A DNA stretch of 64,000 nucleotides from Primulina eburnea (GCF_022965805.1 NW_027331665.1:12242-76241); one strand, 5' to 3'; shown: positions 22,881 through 33,950, counted from the stretch's first letter. Translations and numbers: made by a program. Notes: generated by a model not told the origin, from the sequence alone.

Positions 22881-23920
22881 ACGATCAATGCAAACTGACG
22901 AAGATTACTTTCAATGATAATCGAATAAATGTACGCACCATATCATATTTGGCAACACGATGTTCACTAGATTTTCTAGCCCATTTCTCATACTTCCGAT
23001 ACGCATAATCTGACCGCAACTGATTTTCCTGAACCATCGACCACCTCTTGTCACGCGTTCAATTGAAATATTGTATGCACATCAGAAGTTTCAAGTGTAC
23101 TATCGCAGATATATAGGAAGTCTACGAGCACCTTTCATCACACTATTTAAACACTCCGAAATATTGGTTGTCATCACCCCACGACGTCAACCACCGTCAT
23201 GAGAGATATTTGGTCGGAATTGCGAAAGAAAAATGGAGTTTGGTTGTCATCACCCCACGACGTCAACCACCGTCATGAGCCAAACTCCATTTTTCTTTCG
23301 CAGTTCCGACCAAATATCTGTGCGCCAAAATGTTTTTTCGCTTGATTGCATCAATTATTATTTCAAACTTACAAATTTGATTTTGTGTGTTTGCTTCCCA
23401 GCATAAATCTTTCAAATGCATGTCTTTGAATTTAGCATTAAAATTTGAACACACATGTCACAAACAAAAACGATGCGCACCATAAGGAGGTTGAAAATAG
23501 GGTAGATCTTCAGTTGCTCGCACAATTCCATTATGTCTATCAGAAATTAGGCACACATCATTTTCACCACAAACTACATGTCGTCCTAGATTCTCCAAGA
23601 ACCATTTCCAAGAATCTGATGTTTCTTCATCCACAATAGCAAATGCTAGCAGTAGAAACTGATTGTTCGTATCCAAAGTGATAGCGATCAACATTTTGTG
23701 CTTGTATTTGGTATACAAGTGAGTACCATCGAAACTAATTATTTTTCGACAATGCCGAAACCCATAATCACGGCTTGAATGCCCAGAAAACATAGTCCAG
23801 TGTCTTAATCATTTCAGTGTTGGATCTGAGATGCTTCCACTCCACAACTGTTCTCGGATTATATTTGGACAAAGCACACATATATTTTGGAACTAATTGA
23901 ACTGGAGCTCTCCCATGTAA
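22881..23920 (-). pseudogene. MULE transposase, C-terminal part
   Basis: The - strand frame 23793-23458 carries the MULE catalytic domain: ISFDGTHLYTKYKHKMLIA with the first Asp, AFAIVDEETSDSWKWFLENL, then CLISDRHNGI with the second Asp. 23454-23263 continues with CSNFNAKFKDMHLKDLCWEA and EKWSLAHDGG. Upstream, LVPKYMCALSKYNP and VVEWKHLRSNTEM lead back to the Athila insertion at 23921. A stop follows VFWAFKP, frames shift near 23790 and 23455, and a quasi-palindromic rearrangement at 23164-23319 destroys the end. The enzyme would cut and paste the element; this copy is inactive. Confidence 0.85.
23164..23319. repeat. Direct repeat interleaved with a 40-bp inverted repeat
   Basis: A 40-bp segment starting TTGGTTGTCATCACCCCACG is present at 23164-23203 and 23240-23279, period 76. 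Segment 23204-23243 is the reverse complement of 23280-23319 with one mismatch (core CGAAAGAAAAATGGAG). The order is direct, inverted, direct, inverted. It breaks the transposase frame at the AHDGG motif and has the same logic as the structure at 4462-4610. Confidence 0.88.
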
Positions 23921-25331
23921 TGATCGAGCAAAACTTGCACTGTGAAATCCTTAATAAAAAAATATGTTTTATATGCTCAAAATTAATCGCAAGTGCACGA
24001 TGTCAAGTAATAGTATAATGTACCGGAGTACGAGTATCAGTTCCACTGAAGACTGTATTCAACAATTATTATTTTAAGTTATTAGATCTTTAGCAACGAA
24101 AAGTGATTGGGTGTTTTATTACTACTAAAATCAAATAAACATGCAATCAAAAATTATTCAAAATCAAGTAATGAAATATAATGTCTAAAATGGTTGAGTA
24201 AAATTCAATATAAATGAATTTTTTGGGAATATCGATCCACCTACCCCTCGATTATGATCATATGCTTCCGACAGGATTTCCTATTCAATTGAACACACTC
24301 TCTCGAGCTATGCCAAACTAATTCTACTCAATGAAATAATTAAATGTCTTTAATTATTTATTAAGAGTGAATTGCATGTCGATTTATGAAATCCCCTAGT
24401 TTTAGACCCTTATGACTATGACTATCGGCGCGTATCCAATTTCATATATCTATGTAAATTGTAGATCCACGGATTATACTACTCGTTCATATCACAAGTT
24501 ATTCACTCGAACTCACTTGCAATATAAAAATGTTGTCAAAGTTAGCTACGCTCTAACAACACGATAAAACAATAGTATAATCAAGAACAAATCAAAAATC
24601 GATATGTAAATTGATTTAAATCAAAGTTTGGCGTAGGATCCCCTTAAATCCCAACAAATATTAAAGTTTAGCTACTAGAATTCATGATTGAAATCAGCAA
24701 AACAATGGCTAAAAGATAGAAACTAAATTAGAAATACTAGAATTGATGAGAAACTCGAAGAACGGTGCTCGGAAATCTTCGAATCTTCAATCCAAGCAGC
24801 TTTCTCCAAGCTCTTCTCCCTTCCTTGGCTCCTTGGCTGCTGAATAATCTCTCAATATGTCTGTATAATCTCAAAATCTCGTCCCTGGCCTTCCCTTATC
24901 AGCCTCCTCCAGAAAATTAGGGAAGAAATCAACCAGCAAATCTTTCCAAAATTTCGAGTGCGCCCGGACGGACATGAATTTCCGCCCGGGCGGATGGTCT
25001 TCGCAGATTTTGAATTTCACTTTCTATCTGATGCACCCGGGCGGACATAAGTTTCCGCCCGAGCGGATGACTTTCGCATAAACTCCTTCTTTCACGCCTT
25101 GGAGGCGCCCGGGCGGACACAAATGTGCGCCCGAGCGGATGACTTTCGAATTTTTTCTTTAAATCTTCAGTTTATTCCCAACTCACCTGCATTTTCACCA
25201 ACTAAACTCATAAATAACCAGAAACATAAAATAATGCTAAAATAACACAAAATGCATGAAATCTAAATGATAAATGCAACACAATGCGACATAACAAGAT
25301 ACGCAAAAACACGTAAAATCCACCTCTATCA
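23921..25331 (-). repeat. Athila 3' LTR (1411 bp)
   Basis: Homologous along its length to 43168-44595. It differs by scattered substitutions and an indel near 24240, where the other copy has an extra TTAATTAATTAATTTATTCG-like stretch. It carries three pairs of CCGCCCGGGCGG-type palindromes between 24960 and 25140. Confidence 0.9.
24960..25142. repeat. CCGCCCGGGCGG palindrome pairs in the Athila 3' LTR
   Basis: Six GC-rich words (CGCCCGGACGGAC, CCGCCCGGGCGG, CACCCGGGCGGAC, CCGCCCGAGCGG, CGCCCGGGCGGAC, CGCCCGAGCGG) form three pairs, each pair separated by ~10-14 AT-rich bases and neighbouring pairs by ~40 bases. The same array is at 44224-44404 in the other LTR. Confidence 0.85.
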
Positions 25332-25373
25332 ACCCCCCAATACTAATCTTTTGCTCGTCCTCGAGCAAAACAG
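25332..25373 (-). promoter_or_regulatory. Athila polypurine tract and adjacent inverted repeat
   Basis: On the - strand TTGGGGGGT abuts the 3' LTR, the expected plus-strand primer. Just before it TTTTGCTCGAGGACGAGCAAAA (25351-25372) is an inverted repeat of the kind commonly found at this place in Athila/Tat elements. Confidence 0.7.
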
Positions 25374-26276
25374 GTGACAAGACAAAATGGAACGAGACAC
25401 AAAGTAGCTCGACAGTGAATTCATAGTCATCAACTAGCCTCAGTGAAACTCAACATATTCCCTTGTCAATCAACACAAAAGCACAATTCTTCGCACTTCC
25501 CTTGGTCTAGACATTGTTTCAAATAAAGCCTGAACGTGTGTGTGTGTTGTTAGTCCTAGCATCACAATTGATAGAGGGATCCATTGTCAGAGATTTAAAT
25601 CAGCCCGTTAGTGTAAATATCACTCTTCTTTATTCATTTGCACTCAGTATCCATCAGCAACTTTTTTCTCTTTTTTTTTTGAATAAGAATATAGTAATGA
25701 AAGGACCGTTTTAGAACTTTTCATTTCAGATTAAATCCATGTGTTTTGCATTTTTAGCCGGGAATAGGATTTCATTCCCTTATTCGGCTCCTCAACACCT
25801 TACATCTCCAATTTTAGCCAGGAATAGGATTTCATTCCTTTATTCGGCTCCCCAACACCTTACATCTCCATCTTTTTCTCTCTTTTTTTTTACGATGCTG
25901 ATAGATACCTTGATTCAAGAGAATGTCGTCAAGTTCAATTTACACCTTCAAACATCTTCGTTCCCCACTTTAGTTTTTAAATTTTCACCATCTTATCATG
26001 CATGCTTCTAATTCTAACATTTGTGCAAAGAGAGTTCAATTTTTTTTATATAAAACTGTATGTATTTACCATAGTATGTGCTAAAGGTGTGCGAATACAC
26101 GACAGACAAGGCATGTCTCATCACTTACTAATCATCCTTGGCTAACAATGTACTACTCCAAACACTATCGGCTGACACACAAACATATGCAAAATAACTA
26201 AAACTAGATGCCAACAAACAATACGAACAAAGCACCAACACGACAAAGACGACACAACACCCATCAACACCCATCC
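25374..26276. other. Non-coding 3' region of the Athila element
   Basis: Lies between the two polypurine-like copies. No conserved coding content. It contains the 60-bp tandem duplication listed separately and T-rich stretches. Confidence 0.5.
25752..25871. repeat. 60-bp tandem duplication
   Basis: Two adjacent 60-bp units (25752-25811, 25812-25871) containing GGAATAGGATTTCATTCC and TTCGGCTCC, with only a few differences. Confidence 0.9.
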
Positions 26277-26290
26277 ACCCCCCAATACTA
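26277..26290 (-). promoter_or_regulatory. Second polypurine-like tract in the Athila element
   Basis: ACCCCCCAATACTA (on the + strand) is identical to 25332-25345 at the real polypurine tract. It is also followed by a CTCGA-containing stretch (AAGTCGAGCATTGTCC). It sits ~945 bp internal to the LTR, just after the envelope-position ORF. Confidence 0.6.
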
Positions 26291-27606
26291 AAGTCGAGCA
26301 TTGTCCCCAAAGCAACAGACGCTAGAAAAAGAGACAGATAGGCACAACAAAATGGATGGAATATGACCTAAACATGCAACAGAAATAGCAATAAACGAAA
26401 ATAAATAAACTGAACGAAACAAAATGCGATAAAGAAAAGAAGGGATAGAAGTGACTCCCCTCTCACCGATCCTCCTCCTCGTGCTCTTCCGGGGGGCGAC
26501 GCCAGCGTCTGGCTCCGGTGCATCGGCGTAATGAAAATGGAACGGCGGCGGGAAAGCTGGCATGGGTGGTGGGAGAAGGGCTGGGTCGACAGCACTGTGG
26601 CTCAGAGATAGGCGAAGCATGGCACCAGTAGCCGTCTGATACGTCTGACTCACAGCCTGCCATTGTAACTGATGGTCTGCAAAGGCAGCAAATTCGTCTA
26701 TCCGGTCCTGAAGAAGGCGACGTCGCGGTCGCGGGGCTGGTGGTGGGGGCTGCTGTGGCACGGGATCAAACGCAAAACCGTCCCAGATGGGTCCAAACTG
26801 CGGTAAAGCCTTCCGCTGCACTGCTAATTTCTGCAACCAGCTAGCGTCATCGAGAGCCTTGGTCGGTGGCAACCACTCATCGTCATCCTGAAAAATGACC
26901 CCAGTGCTCGCACATAGCTCTGTGATAATGTGGGGGAAGAACAATGCCACATTCGGATTATGAATGCTCAGCTGGATCTGCGAATGGATTATCCTGCCCA
27001 CATTGAGTGGCATCTGAGTGATCAATGCATAAAGTAGCAGCCCCCTCTCCCTTTGGATTTCACTCTTGTGCCCGACTAGCATCAACCGTGTGGCCAGAAA
27101 TGCATACCACAACGCAGTCAGGATAAGCAAATATTTCTCTGCAAAACAAGTGCGCGAGCCAGGTGTCTTCCACGGAGACCCCGGATAACAGATTCTTTGC
27201 ATCATCAAGTCTAAATTCGGTTCTGCTGCCATGCCACATAAACCGAGTCATCCACCGCCGGTGTCTCAAGTACCCTATTAATCTCTGCTGAACTAAAATC
27301 GACCAACTTCCCTCTCAAAAATGCCTTACCATCACTCCTCTCAGCTGCATTGGCATAAAATTCCCTTACCACTGGGACCACCGCGGCTTGCGGTTGGCTA
27401 CAAAATTTTCCCCATCTTCTATTCTGAATCTGATTGATAATATCTATGTATTGCTCAAACTGGAAACCCTGTTCGCGAAGCGGAGCTCTATGTATTTTCG
27501 CATGCTCATATCGTTCCCTAACCGCAGTATTCACAAATAATTGGGAAGTATGAGATGATGAAGAAGAAGAAGCACCGTGACTTACCCGAGCTTTTTTAGG
27601 TGCCAT
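26288..27606 (-). pseudogene. Athila third ORF (envelope-position, plant transposon protein domain)
   Basis: Two overlapping - strand frames, 27606-27211 and 27232-26288, together give about 440 residues; a frameshift near 27215-27230 breaks them. The first part starts MAPKKARVSH with a Ser-rich stretch, then VREFYANAAER and a GKLVDFSSAEINRVL motif. The second has RGLLLYALITQMPLNVGRII and ITELCASTGV. This pattern matches the family usually annotated 'putative plant transposon protein domain' found downstream of integrase in Athila-type elements. A Pro/Arg-rich C-terminus follows. The role is unknown. Apart from a hydrophobic tail near the end, nothing here demonstrates a membrane-fusion protein, so 'envelope' is positional only. 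Confidence 0.7.
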
Positions 27607-28212
27607 CGTTGTTGACGATTTCTGAAGAACAATAAGTCCGGAGTAGGAGGGTGTGTCGTCGAGAGAATGCTCGTCGGAAATTGGTGGAGGCGGCCGGAGG
27701 AGAGCAGCGGTGGCTGGAGAAATTGTAGAGGTGGCCTGAAAAAATCAGTTCTTGACGGGAAAAATCGCTTCTTGACGCTTGGGGAATGTGGAAAGATAAG
27801 ATTGTACCTGCAATTTTGCACAAAAGAAGTGAAGTGAGTGAGATTGAGAAAGGAGGGGCGAAAATTTGGAAGGGGAGTTGAGGGTTTCGAATGGGCGAGA
27901 AAAAGATCTATTCTTTTTTTAAAAAAAAAGAAATCGCGATCCGCCCGGGCGGAAAACTCACGGCTTTCATATTTTTTCTAAAAAAGGAGCGCTCCCGGGC
28001 GGACATAAATATCTGCCCGGGCGGAAAACTTACGGCTTTAAAATTTTTTTCTGAAAAAGAGGAGCGCCCGGGCGGAAATAAATATCCGCCCGGGCAGAAA
28101 GCTCGCGGCTCTCCCGCTCTTTTTTTTATATATATATATATATAAAACAATAAGAATACACAATAAAAATCAAATTAAATGCAAGATAAGGGAACGAGAG
28201 GTAGTTCTCAAT
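27607..28212 (-). other. Athila spacer with GC palindromes
   Basis: Non-coding sequence between integrase and the third ORF. 27940-28105 holds CCGCCCGGGCGG, CTCCCGGGCGGAC, CTGCCCGGGCGG, CGCCCGGGCGG and CCGCCCGGGCAG words in pairs, the same motif as in the LTR array. An AT run follows at 28128-28145. Small frames on both strands (27891-28150) only reflect the repeats. Confidence 0.6.
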
Positions 28213-29441
28213 TTATAGTCAAGAGTTGGACTGTCGGTCAGTTTCAGTTCGAATTATCTTGGAACCGGGTGATTCCATGTTGTGGCTCAACTGTGCCACC
28301 CATGTAGTGTTTCAGGCGCCGGGCATTGGCCGTAAATGTCCCATCCTTTCCATCTTTCAATTCTACAGCTCCCGATGGGTAAATTTTGAAATCACGAATG
28401 GACCGGACCATCGCGACTTCAATTTTTCGGGAAACAGTCGCAACCGGGAGTTGTAGAGCAGGACATTTTCACCTTCTTGGAATTCCCTTTCGATGATTCG
28501 CCTGTCATGAGCTCTCTTTATCTTTTCTTTTTATGACAGTACTAGATCATAGGCCAGATTTCGGAACTCCCGAACTGATCTAATTGAAGTAAACGTTGTT
28601 CACCTGCATCAGTAAAATTAAAGTTCAGTGCTTTTGTGGCCCAGTATGCTCGATGCTCTAACTCTACAGGTAAATGACATGCTTTACCAAACAAAAACCT
28701 ATACGGTGTAGTGCCTATAGGTGTTTTAAAAGTAGTCCTATAAGCCCAAAGTGCATCATCTAACCTCATGGACCAGTCCTTCCGACTCACACCTACCACT
28801 TTCTCTAAAATTCGCTTGATCTCTCGGTTAGATACTTCCACTTGACCACTCGTTTGGGGGTGATATGGGGTAGATATCTTATGTGTGACACCGTATTTTC
28901 TCAAGATTTTTTCAAATAATTTGTTGCAAAAATGGGTGCCACCATCACTAATGATTGCTCTCGGTGTTCCGAATCTGTTAAAAATATTTTTTTTGAAAAA
29001 TTTCAAGACCACCTGAGCATCATTAGTGGCATATGCTTTTGCCTCTACCCACTTAGACACATAGTCAACCGCAACCAAAATATATTTTTCCATGAATGAA
29101 CTAGGAAACGGTCCCATAAAGTCTATCTCCCACACATCAAAAACCTCACATTCAATGATGTTATTCAATGCCATTTCATGACGGTTAGAGATGTTACCTG
29201 TCCGCTTGCATTTATCACAGGCTAGCACATAAGAACAAGCATCTTTAAAGAGGGTTGGCCAATAAAAGCCGCATTCAAGTACCTTAGATGCCGTCCTTGT
29301 TGGTCCAAAGTGACCACCTACCTCACGGTCATGGCAATGATTGAGAATTTGTCCAAACTCCTCCTCTGCAACACACCTTCTTATCATGGAATATGCACAA
29401 ATTTTAAACAAAAATGGTTCCTCCCAAAAATAATATTTCAC
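28213..29441 (-). pseudogene. Athila integrase
   Basis: The main frame is 29441-28542 (299 codons), with a zinc-finger region ([12 protein letters not shown]...CDKCKRTG) and the DDE core: [25 protein letters not shown] and the Glu in [18 protein letters not shown]. Its end is broken after [11 protein letters not shown]. The C-terminal tail ([29 protein letters not shown]) continues to ~28220 in another frame. A stop separates it from RNase H upstream. It would have inserted element cDNA. Confidence 0.88.
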
Positions 29442-29459
29442 GTCAGAGAAGAATTTCTT

Positions 29460-29951
29460 TCATTGGTGAAATGATAGATTTGGTGGTGGTGTGCCTGTGA
29501 CAAGAAAGTTAGCGAAATTTGCATACCAAGGACAGTTTCTCACCTCAAACAATTGCTCGTCAGGAAACCAATCATTAATCACCTGATCTACACAGTCATC
29601 ACTAACAAGTTCCAGTCTAGACAAATGATCTGCCACCACATTCTCAACACATTTTTTATCTTTGATTTCTAAGTCAAACTCTTGCAACAGTAAGATCCAC
29701 CGAAGTAAGCGTGGCTTTGAATCTTTTTTAGCAAGCAAATATTTCAGTGCTGAGTGATATGTGTAAATAATGACTTTGGACAAAACAAGATATGCATGAA
29801 ATTTGTCAAGCGCAAATACCACTGCGAGTAATTCCTTTTCAGTTGTTGCATAATTCAATTGAGCATCATCTAAGGTCTTACTTGCGTAGTAAATTGTTAT
29901 GAAATACCTTGTTTTGCCGCTGGCCAAGCACGGCTCCCACCGCAGTGTCAC
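29460..29951 (-). pseudogene. Athila RNase H
   Basis: 163 codons, with [31 protein letters not shown], the substrate-handling [20 protein letters not shown] and [11 protein letters not shown], characteristic of gypsy RNase H just before integrase. It overlaps the RT frame by ~70 bp in another frame, showing a frameshift near 29900-29940. Confidence 0.85.
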
Positions 29952-30786
29952 TGGCGTCGCACATAATCTCGAAAGGTAGATCCCAATCTGGTGCTACCAA
30001 GACAGGAGCCGTCACCAAGCACTCCTTCAAATTCTCGTATGCCTGTAAACAATCAGTATTGAAATCAAAGGGCACATCTTTCATAAGTAAGGAAGATAGA
30101 GGTTTAGCAATTTTAGAAAAATCTTTGATAAAACGCCGATAAAAACCGGCATGGCCTAGAAAACTTCTAACTCCCTTAATGGATGCCGGAGGTGGTAAGT
30201 TCTTGATAACTTCAACTTTTGCCTTATCCACCTCCATTCCATGCCCTGATATCTTGTGCCCCAATACTATACCTTCTTGTACCATAAAATGGCATTTTTC
30301 CCAATTCAACACCAAATTCGTCTCCTCACATCTCATCAATACCACCTTCAAATTCTGCAAACAGTCATCAAAAGAAGAGCCAAAAATCGAGAAGTCATCC
30401 ATAAAAATTTCAAGAAAGGTTTCTACCATGTGATGAAATATAGCGGTCATGCATCGTTGAAAAGTGGCAGGGGCATTACACAAACCAAAGGGCATCCGTC
30501 TAAAAGCAAAAGTGTCATAAGGACAAGTGAAAGTGGTTTTCTCTTGGTCCTCAGGCGAAATCATAATTTGGTTATACCCTGAATACCCATCCAAAAAACA
30601 ATAAAACTCATGACCCGCTAACCTCTCAAGCATTTGATCAATGAAGGGCAGTGGAAAGTGATCTTTACGGGTATCATCATTTAATTTCCTATAATCAATG
30701 CACACACGCCATCCCGTAATTGTCCTAGTGGGTATTAACTCATTTTGTTCATTTGTGATCACAGTAATCCCACCCTTTTTCGGCAC
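29878..30786 (-). pseudogene. Athila reverse transcriptase, main part
   Basis: 302 codons with WRVCIDYRKLND, FPLPFIDQMLERLAGH, FCFLDGYSGYNQI-type palm motifs, RRMPFGLCNAPATFQRCM and the catalytic FMDDFSIFG, the Athila/Tat variant of YxDD. The connection domain follows (GHKISGHGMEVDKAK, RSFLGHAGFYRRFI). The upstream part of the protein is in another frame (30842-31321) and the C-terminus shifts into RNase H. Confidence 0.88.
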
Positions 30787-30841
30787 ACACTGAACAGGAC
30801 TTATCCATGCACTATCAGATATATGATAGATAATACCTGCA

Positions 30842-31321
30842 TCAAGGAGTTTGATAGTCTCTGCTTTTACTAGCCTCTTGCATCTTTGGATTTAATATTC
30901 TTTGAGGTTGCACAAGAGGTGAGTACTTATCTTCCATCAAGATCTTGTGCATGCAGACTGATGGATTGATTCCTTTGATATCCGCCACCTTCCACGCAAA
31001 AGCACTCTTGTGTGCTTTCAAAAATTCCAACAGTTTGTCCTCCATCACACATGTCAAAGCAGCAGAAATTATGACAAGTAAAGTGTTATGCTCACCTAGG
31101 TATATGTACTTGAGGTGTGGAGGCAATGGTTTTAGCTCAAGCGTCGGTGGCTCCTCCAGGCTTGACTTCTGTGGGATCAAGTCTCTTCGATCTCCCAAGT
31201 CCTCTAATCTCATCTTTATTGACCTCTTCCATGGCTGGTTGGCATTGAGGTATGCCACAATTTCGGCTTTCTCTTCATCCAATTCATCTTCTCTCATTTC
31301 AGTAGTGAGAGTGGCCTCCAA
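30842..31321 (-). pseudogene. Athila RT N-terminal / linker part
   Basis: Contains KPLPPHLKYIYLGEHNTLLVII, LEFLKAHKSAFAWKVADIKGI and HKILMEDKYSPLVQPQRILN, which precede the RT palm in Athila/Tat polyproteins. The frame is lost just after NPKMQE near 30880, probably by a 1-bp change, and resumes as the 30786 frame. Confidence 0.8.
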
Positions 31322-31440
31322 AGGGTCCCTAAGAGCATCCTACACATAGTTAGACACAAAAGCATCAAAATCATCAATTCTATAACAACTATCCGAATGC
31401 AGTGTGTGCTTAAGTGCATTAAAACATCAAAAGTCATCTC

Positions 31441-31941
31441 TTATTTGCCCACTCTCAATCTCAACTTCCCTTCTTGAACATCAATCAGGGCCTTGCCAGT
31501 CGCAAGGAACGGTCTCCCCAAAATCAAGGGCATCTCCATATCCTCCTCCATGTCGAGCACCACGAAATCAGCAGGAAAAATAAACTTATCCACTTTCACT
31601 ATCCCATCCTCAATAACTCTCCGTGGATACTTGATAGATCTGTCTGCCAGCTGTAAAGACATCCTTGTTGGCTTAGGTTCCCCCAACCCAAGTTTCCTAA
31701 ACACAGACAAAGGTATAAGATTAATACTTGCACCAAGATCACACAAAGCTTTGTGAAAAACAACATCACCAATCATGCAAGGAATAGAAAAACTCCCTGG
31801 ATCCTTAAGTTTCGGTGGGATCTTATTTTGCACTAAAGCGGAGCAATTTTCAGTAAGATTTACCGTCATGTGATCCTCCAACTTTCTCTTATTTGCTAAT
31901 ATGTCTTTTAAAAATTTAGTGTAACTCGGCATTTTCATCAA
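31441..31941 (-). pseudogene. Athila aspartic protease region
   Basis: 166 codons. The active-site loop reads ALCDLGASINLIP, the DLGA form common in Athila instead of DT/SGA. The second half has MPLILGRPFLATGKALIDV. It would cleave the Gag-Pol polyprotein. It is separated from the next frame by stops near 31340-31440. Confidence 0.85.
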
Positions 31942-31992
31942 AGCATCGGCAAAAGGAATATTAAAATGAAATTTTTAAATATCTTAAGAAAC

Positions 31993-32501
31993 TTACCGAA
32001 TTGCACATCCAGTTTGGCTTTTTTTAATGCTGCGGGAAAAAGGAGGAGGTATAACAATTTTAGGTTGTGCAGTGGGTGCTGGTGTATAGTTAGAAGACTT
32101 ACATTTGGATGTTTCGTAATGCTCATCCAATTTTTTCGTTTTCTCTTTTTCTCTTGACTCTAAAACTTTCCCACTCTTCAACTCGATGGCCTTCACTTGC
32201 TCTTTTGGATTTGTCTCTGTGTTACTTCGCAAGGTGCCCGGCTCTCTACTTGCTATCATCTTGGCCAACTGCCCAATTTGATTCTCGAGCCCTTTTATCG
32301 ATGCATCTTGGTTTTGAAGTCTAGTTTCAGTGGATGAAATAAACTTAGACATCATTTGCTCCAGGTTGGACTTCTCTTCTCTAGGAGGATCAGATCTATA
32401 CATCGGTTGTTTCCCATATGGTTGTCCTCCTTGCGGTCGATTCTGACTGTTTTGACTGCCCCATGAGAAGTTGGGATGTTGCCTCCATCCAGGGTTATAT
32501 G
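31993..32501 (-). pseudogene. Athila gag, C-terminal part after the copia insertion
   Basis: Reads NPGWRQHPNFSWGSQ, then a Gln/Arg-rich stretch and a coiled-coil-like KGLENQIGQLAKMI. The N-terminal part lies 9.5 kb away at 41973-43044, and the two join at the NTY/NPGW junction where the copia solo LTR was inserted. The first ~13 codons of the open frame as found come from the copia LTR. Confidence 0.85.
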
Positions 32502-32652
32502 TGTTAGTGCCCGTCGAGCCAAGTGTTGGCCGAGTGTTCACAATGAAACTCTATGTATAAGCAATCTATATTTTAATAATATTTGAAATTATTGTTGTAG
32601 TATCCCGATGCCTAATTTGAGTTAATTATTGGATTAATTGTATTTCGGTGGG

Positions 32653-32908
32653 ATCGGAAGGACCGAACCGGGTTCGGATCGTCCGAAGTTGGTTCGGATC
32701 GTCCGAAGTGGGTTCGGATGGACCGTTCTGTTCGGAGTCAGACGAGTCATGTCATGTCAGAGTTCGGATCGTCCAATCAGGGTTCGGATCGTCCGAAGAC
32801 AGGTGGCTGGACACGTGGAAGACATGCAGAGTTCGGATCTTCCGAAGTGGATCGGATCTTCCGAAGTGCACCGGATCGGATCTTCCGAAGTGGATCGGAT
32901 CTTCCGAT
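32653..32908 (+). repeat. TTCGGATCGTCCGAA palindrome array in U3
   Basis: About ten 15-bp imperfect palindromes. The TTCGGA-TCG-TCCGAA form is at 32673, 32693 and 32783, with variants at 32713 and 32763. The (T/A)TCGGATCTTCCGA(A/T) form is at 32832, 32851, 32875 and 32894. A related ATCGGAAGGACCGAA is at 32653. The array ends 8 bp before the TATA-like box and recurs in the 3' LTR (38643-38898). Confidence 0.93.
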
Positions 32909-32915
32909 CGTTGTC

Positions 32916-32923
32916 TATAAATA
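32916..32923 (+). promoter_or_regulatory. TATA-like box of the chromovirus LTR
   Basis: TATAAATA in GTCTATAAATAGAAGCG; the copy in the 3' LTR is at 38906-38913. It is the best candidate core promoter of the element. Confidence 0.7.
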
Positions 32924-33938
32924 GAAGCGCGAGGCTTCACTTTTCACTCGCCAATTCCGAGAGTTCCAGAGCGTTTTAGTCGTTTCTGATGGGTTTCTAG
33001 TCTTTTCCCGAGGTTCGGGCACTAGCGGGGAGCTACTGATTTTGTAGCGGAGCTGTGCTCTAGTTGGGGGCTAGCGGCATCAGTGGGCTGACTACGGACG
33101 CAGGTATAGTTCTGGGTTCCCTTTGAGATTTGGGAGTATCTATTAGTCTAGTTAAGGCTTTTAGATGTGGTTTAGTGATATGGTATCACTTGGATTGTAG
33201 GCTTGATTCTAGGGCTGATTGCTAGGATCTACTGGGTTGAGGTACGAAAGTACTATCCGAGATAGCAGGATTGAGTATGCTTTACTATGTGTTGCATGTT
33301 TATATGTTGCATTATTATCTGTCATATGATGCATGGTTTATTATGCGGCATTTGCATAATCATGTTGAGCCTGATTATCTTTGAGATAGCCTGTTGAGAG
33401 GGTGCTCAGCCCTCGTTTGTTGTGGATGGTTGGACCCCGTTGGCCGACGGTGGTCAGGTCACCGGTATATCCACAGGTTTATTTTGGTATGGGAGCCACC
33501 TCCTGGTGCGACGGCGCAGAGTGCTACATACCTTGACGTCATTTACCTGAGCAGTATTTCGATATACCCAGATCCTGGTATCCAGTACATTTTGCATACA
33601 TGCATGTCATAGTCTTGTATACTCATGCTTTCGGTACTGAGCGTTTTATGCTCACGTCCTCGGTTTATCTCTGTTTTGGACACCCTATTCGATGGGGCAG
33701 GTCTCAGGTTGGACGGTCCAGGAGGGAGTGGACAGGGAGCTGGCAGAGGTTGACCTGTAGTTGTTGATATATGTTCTCGGTATTTAGTTCGATCTGGTTA
33801 TTTAAGTATTTTGTACTTACAGATTCGATTGGGTTGTATTACTGTTTTTCCGCTGTTTACCTGATTCAGTTTTAAATGTTAATTTTGCATGCTTAAGTTC
33901 TGATTAGTAGGTGATTCTGGAACGGGTCACTACATTTA

Positions 33939-33950
33939 TGGTATCAGAGC
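33939..33950 (+). other. Primer-binding site (tRNA-Met type)
   Basis: TGGTATCAGAGC, four bases after the 5' LTR end, complementary to the 3' end of initiator tRNA-Met. Confidence 0.85.

Larger units (their letters stand above)
32596..33934 (+). repeat. 5' LTR of the chromovirus (1339 bp)
   Basis: Starts TGTAGTATCCCG and ends GGGTCACTACA. The U3 holds the TTCGGATCGTCCGAA array (32653-32908) immediately followed by TATAAATA (32916-32923). Confidence 0.95.

Noticed and set aside
26288..27606. True envelope gene of an infectious retrovirus
   Set aside because: Only the genomic position fits; the conserved part matches the plant transposon protein family, the visible hydrophobic stretch is at a frameshifted C-terminus, and no fusion-protein layout is evident.
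32653..32908. CRISPR-like regular repeats
   Set aside because: Units are 15-bp palindromes with irregular short gaps inside a plant LTR upstream of a TATA box; no spacers of uniform length and no cas genes.
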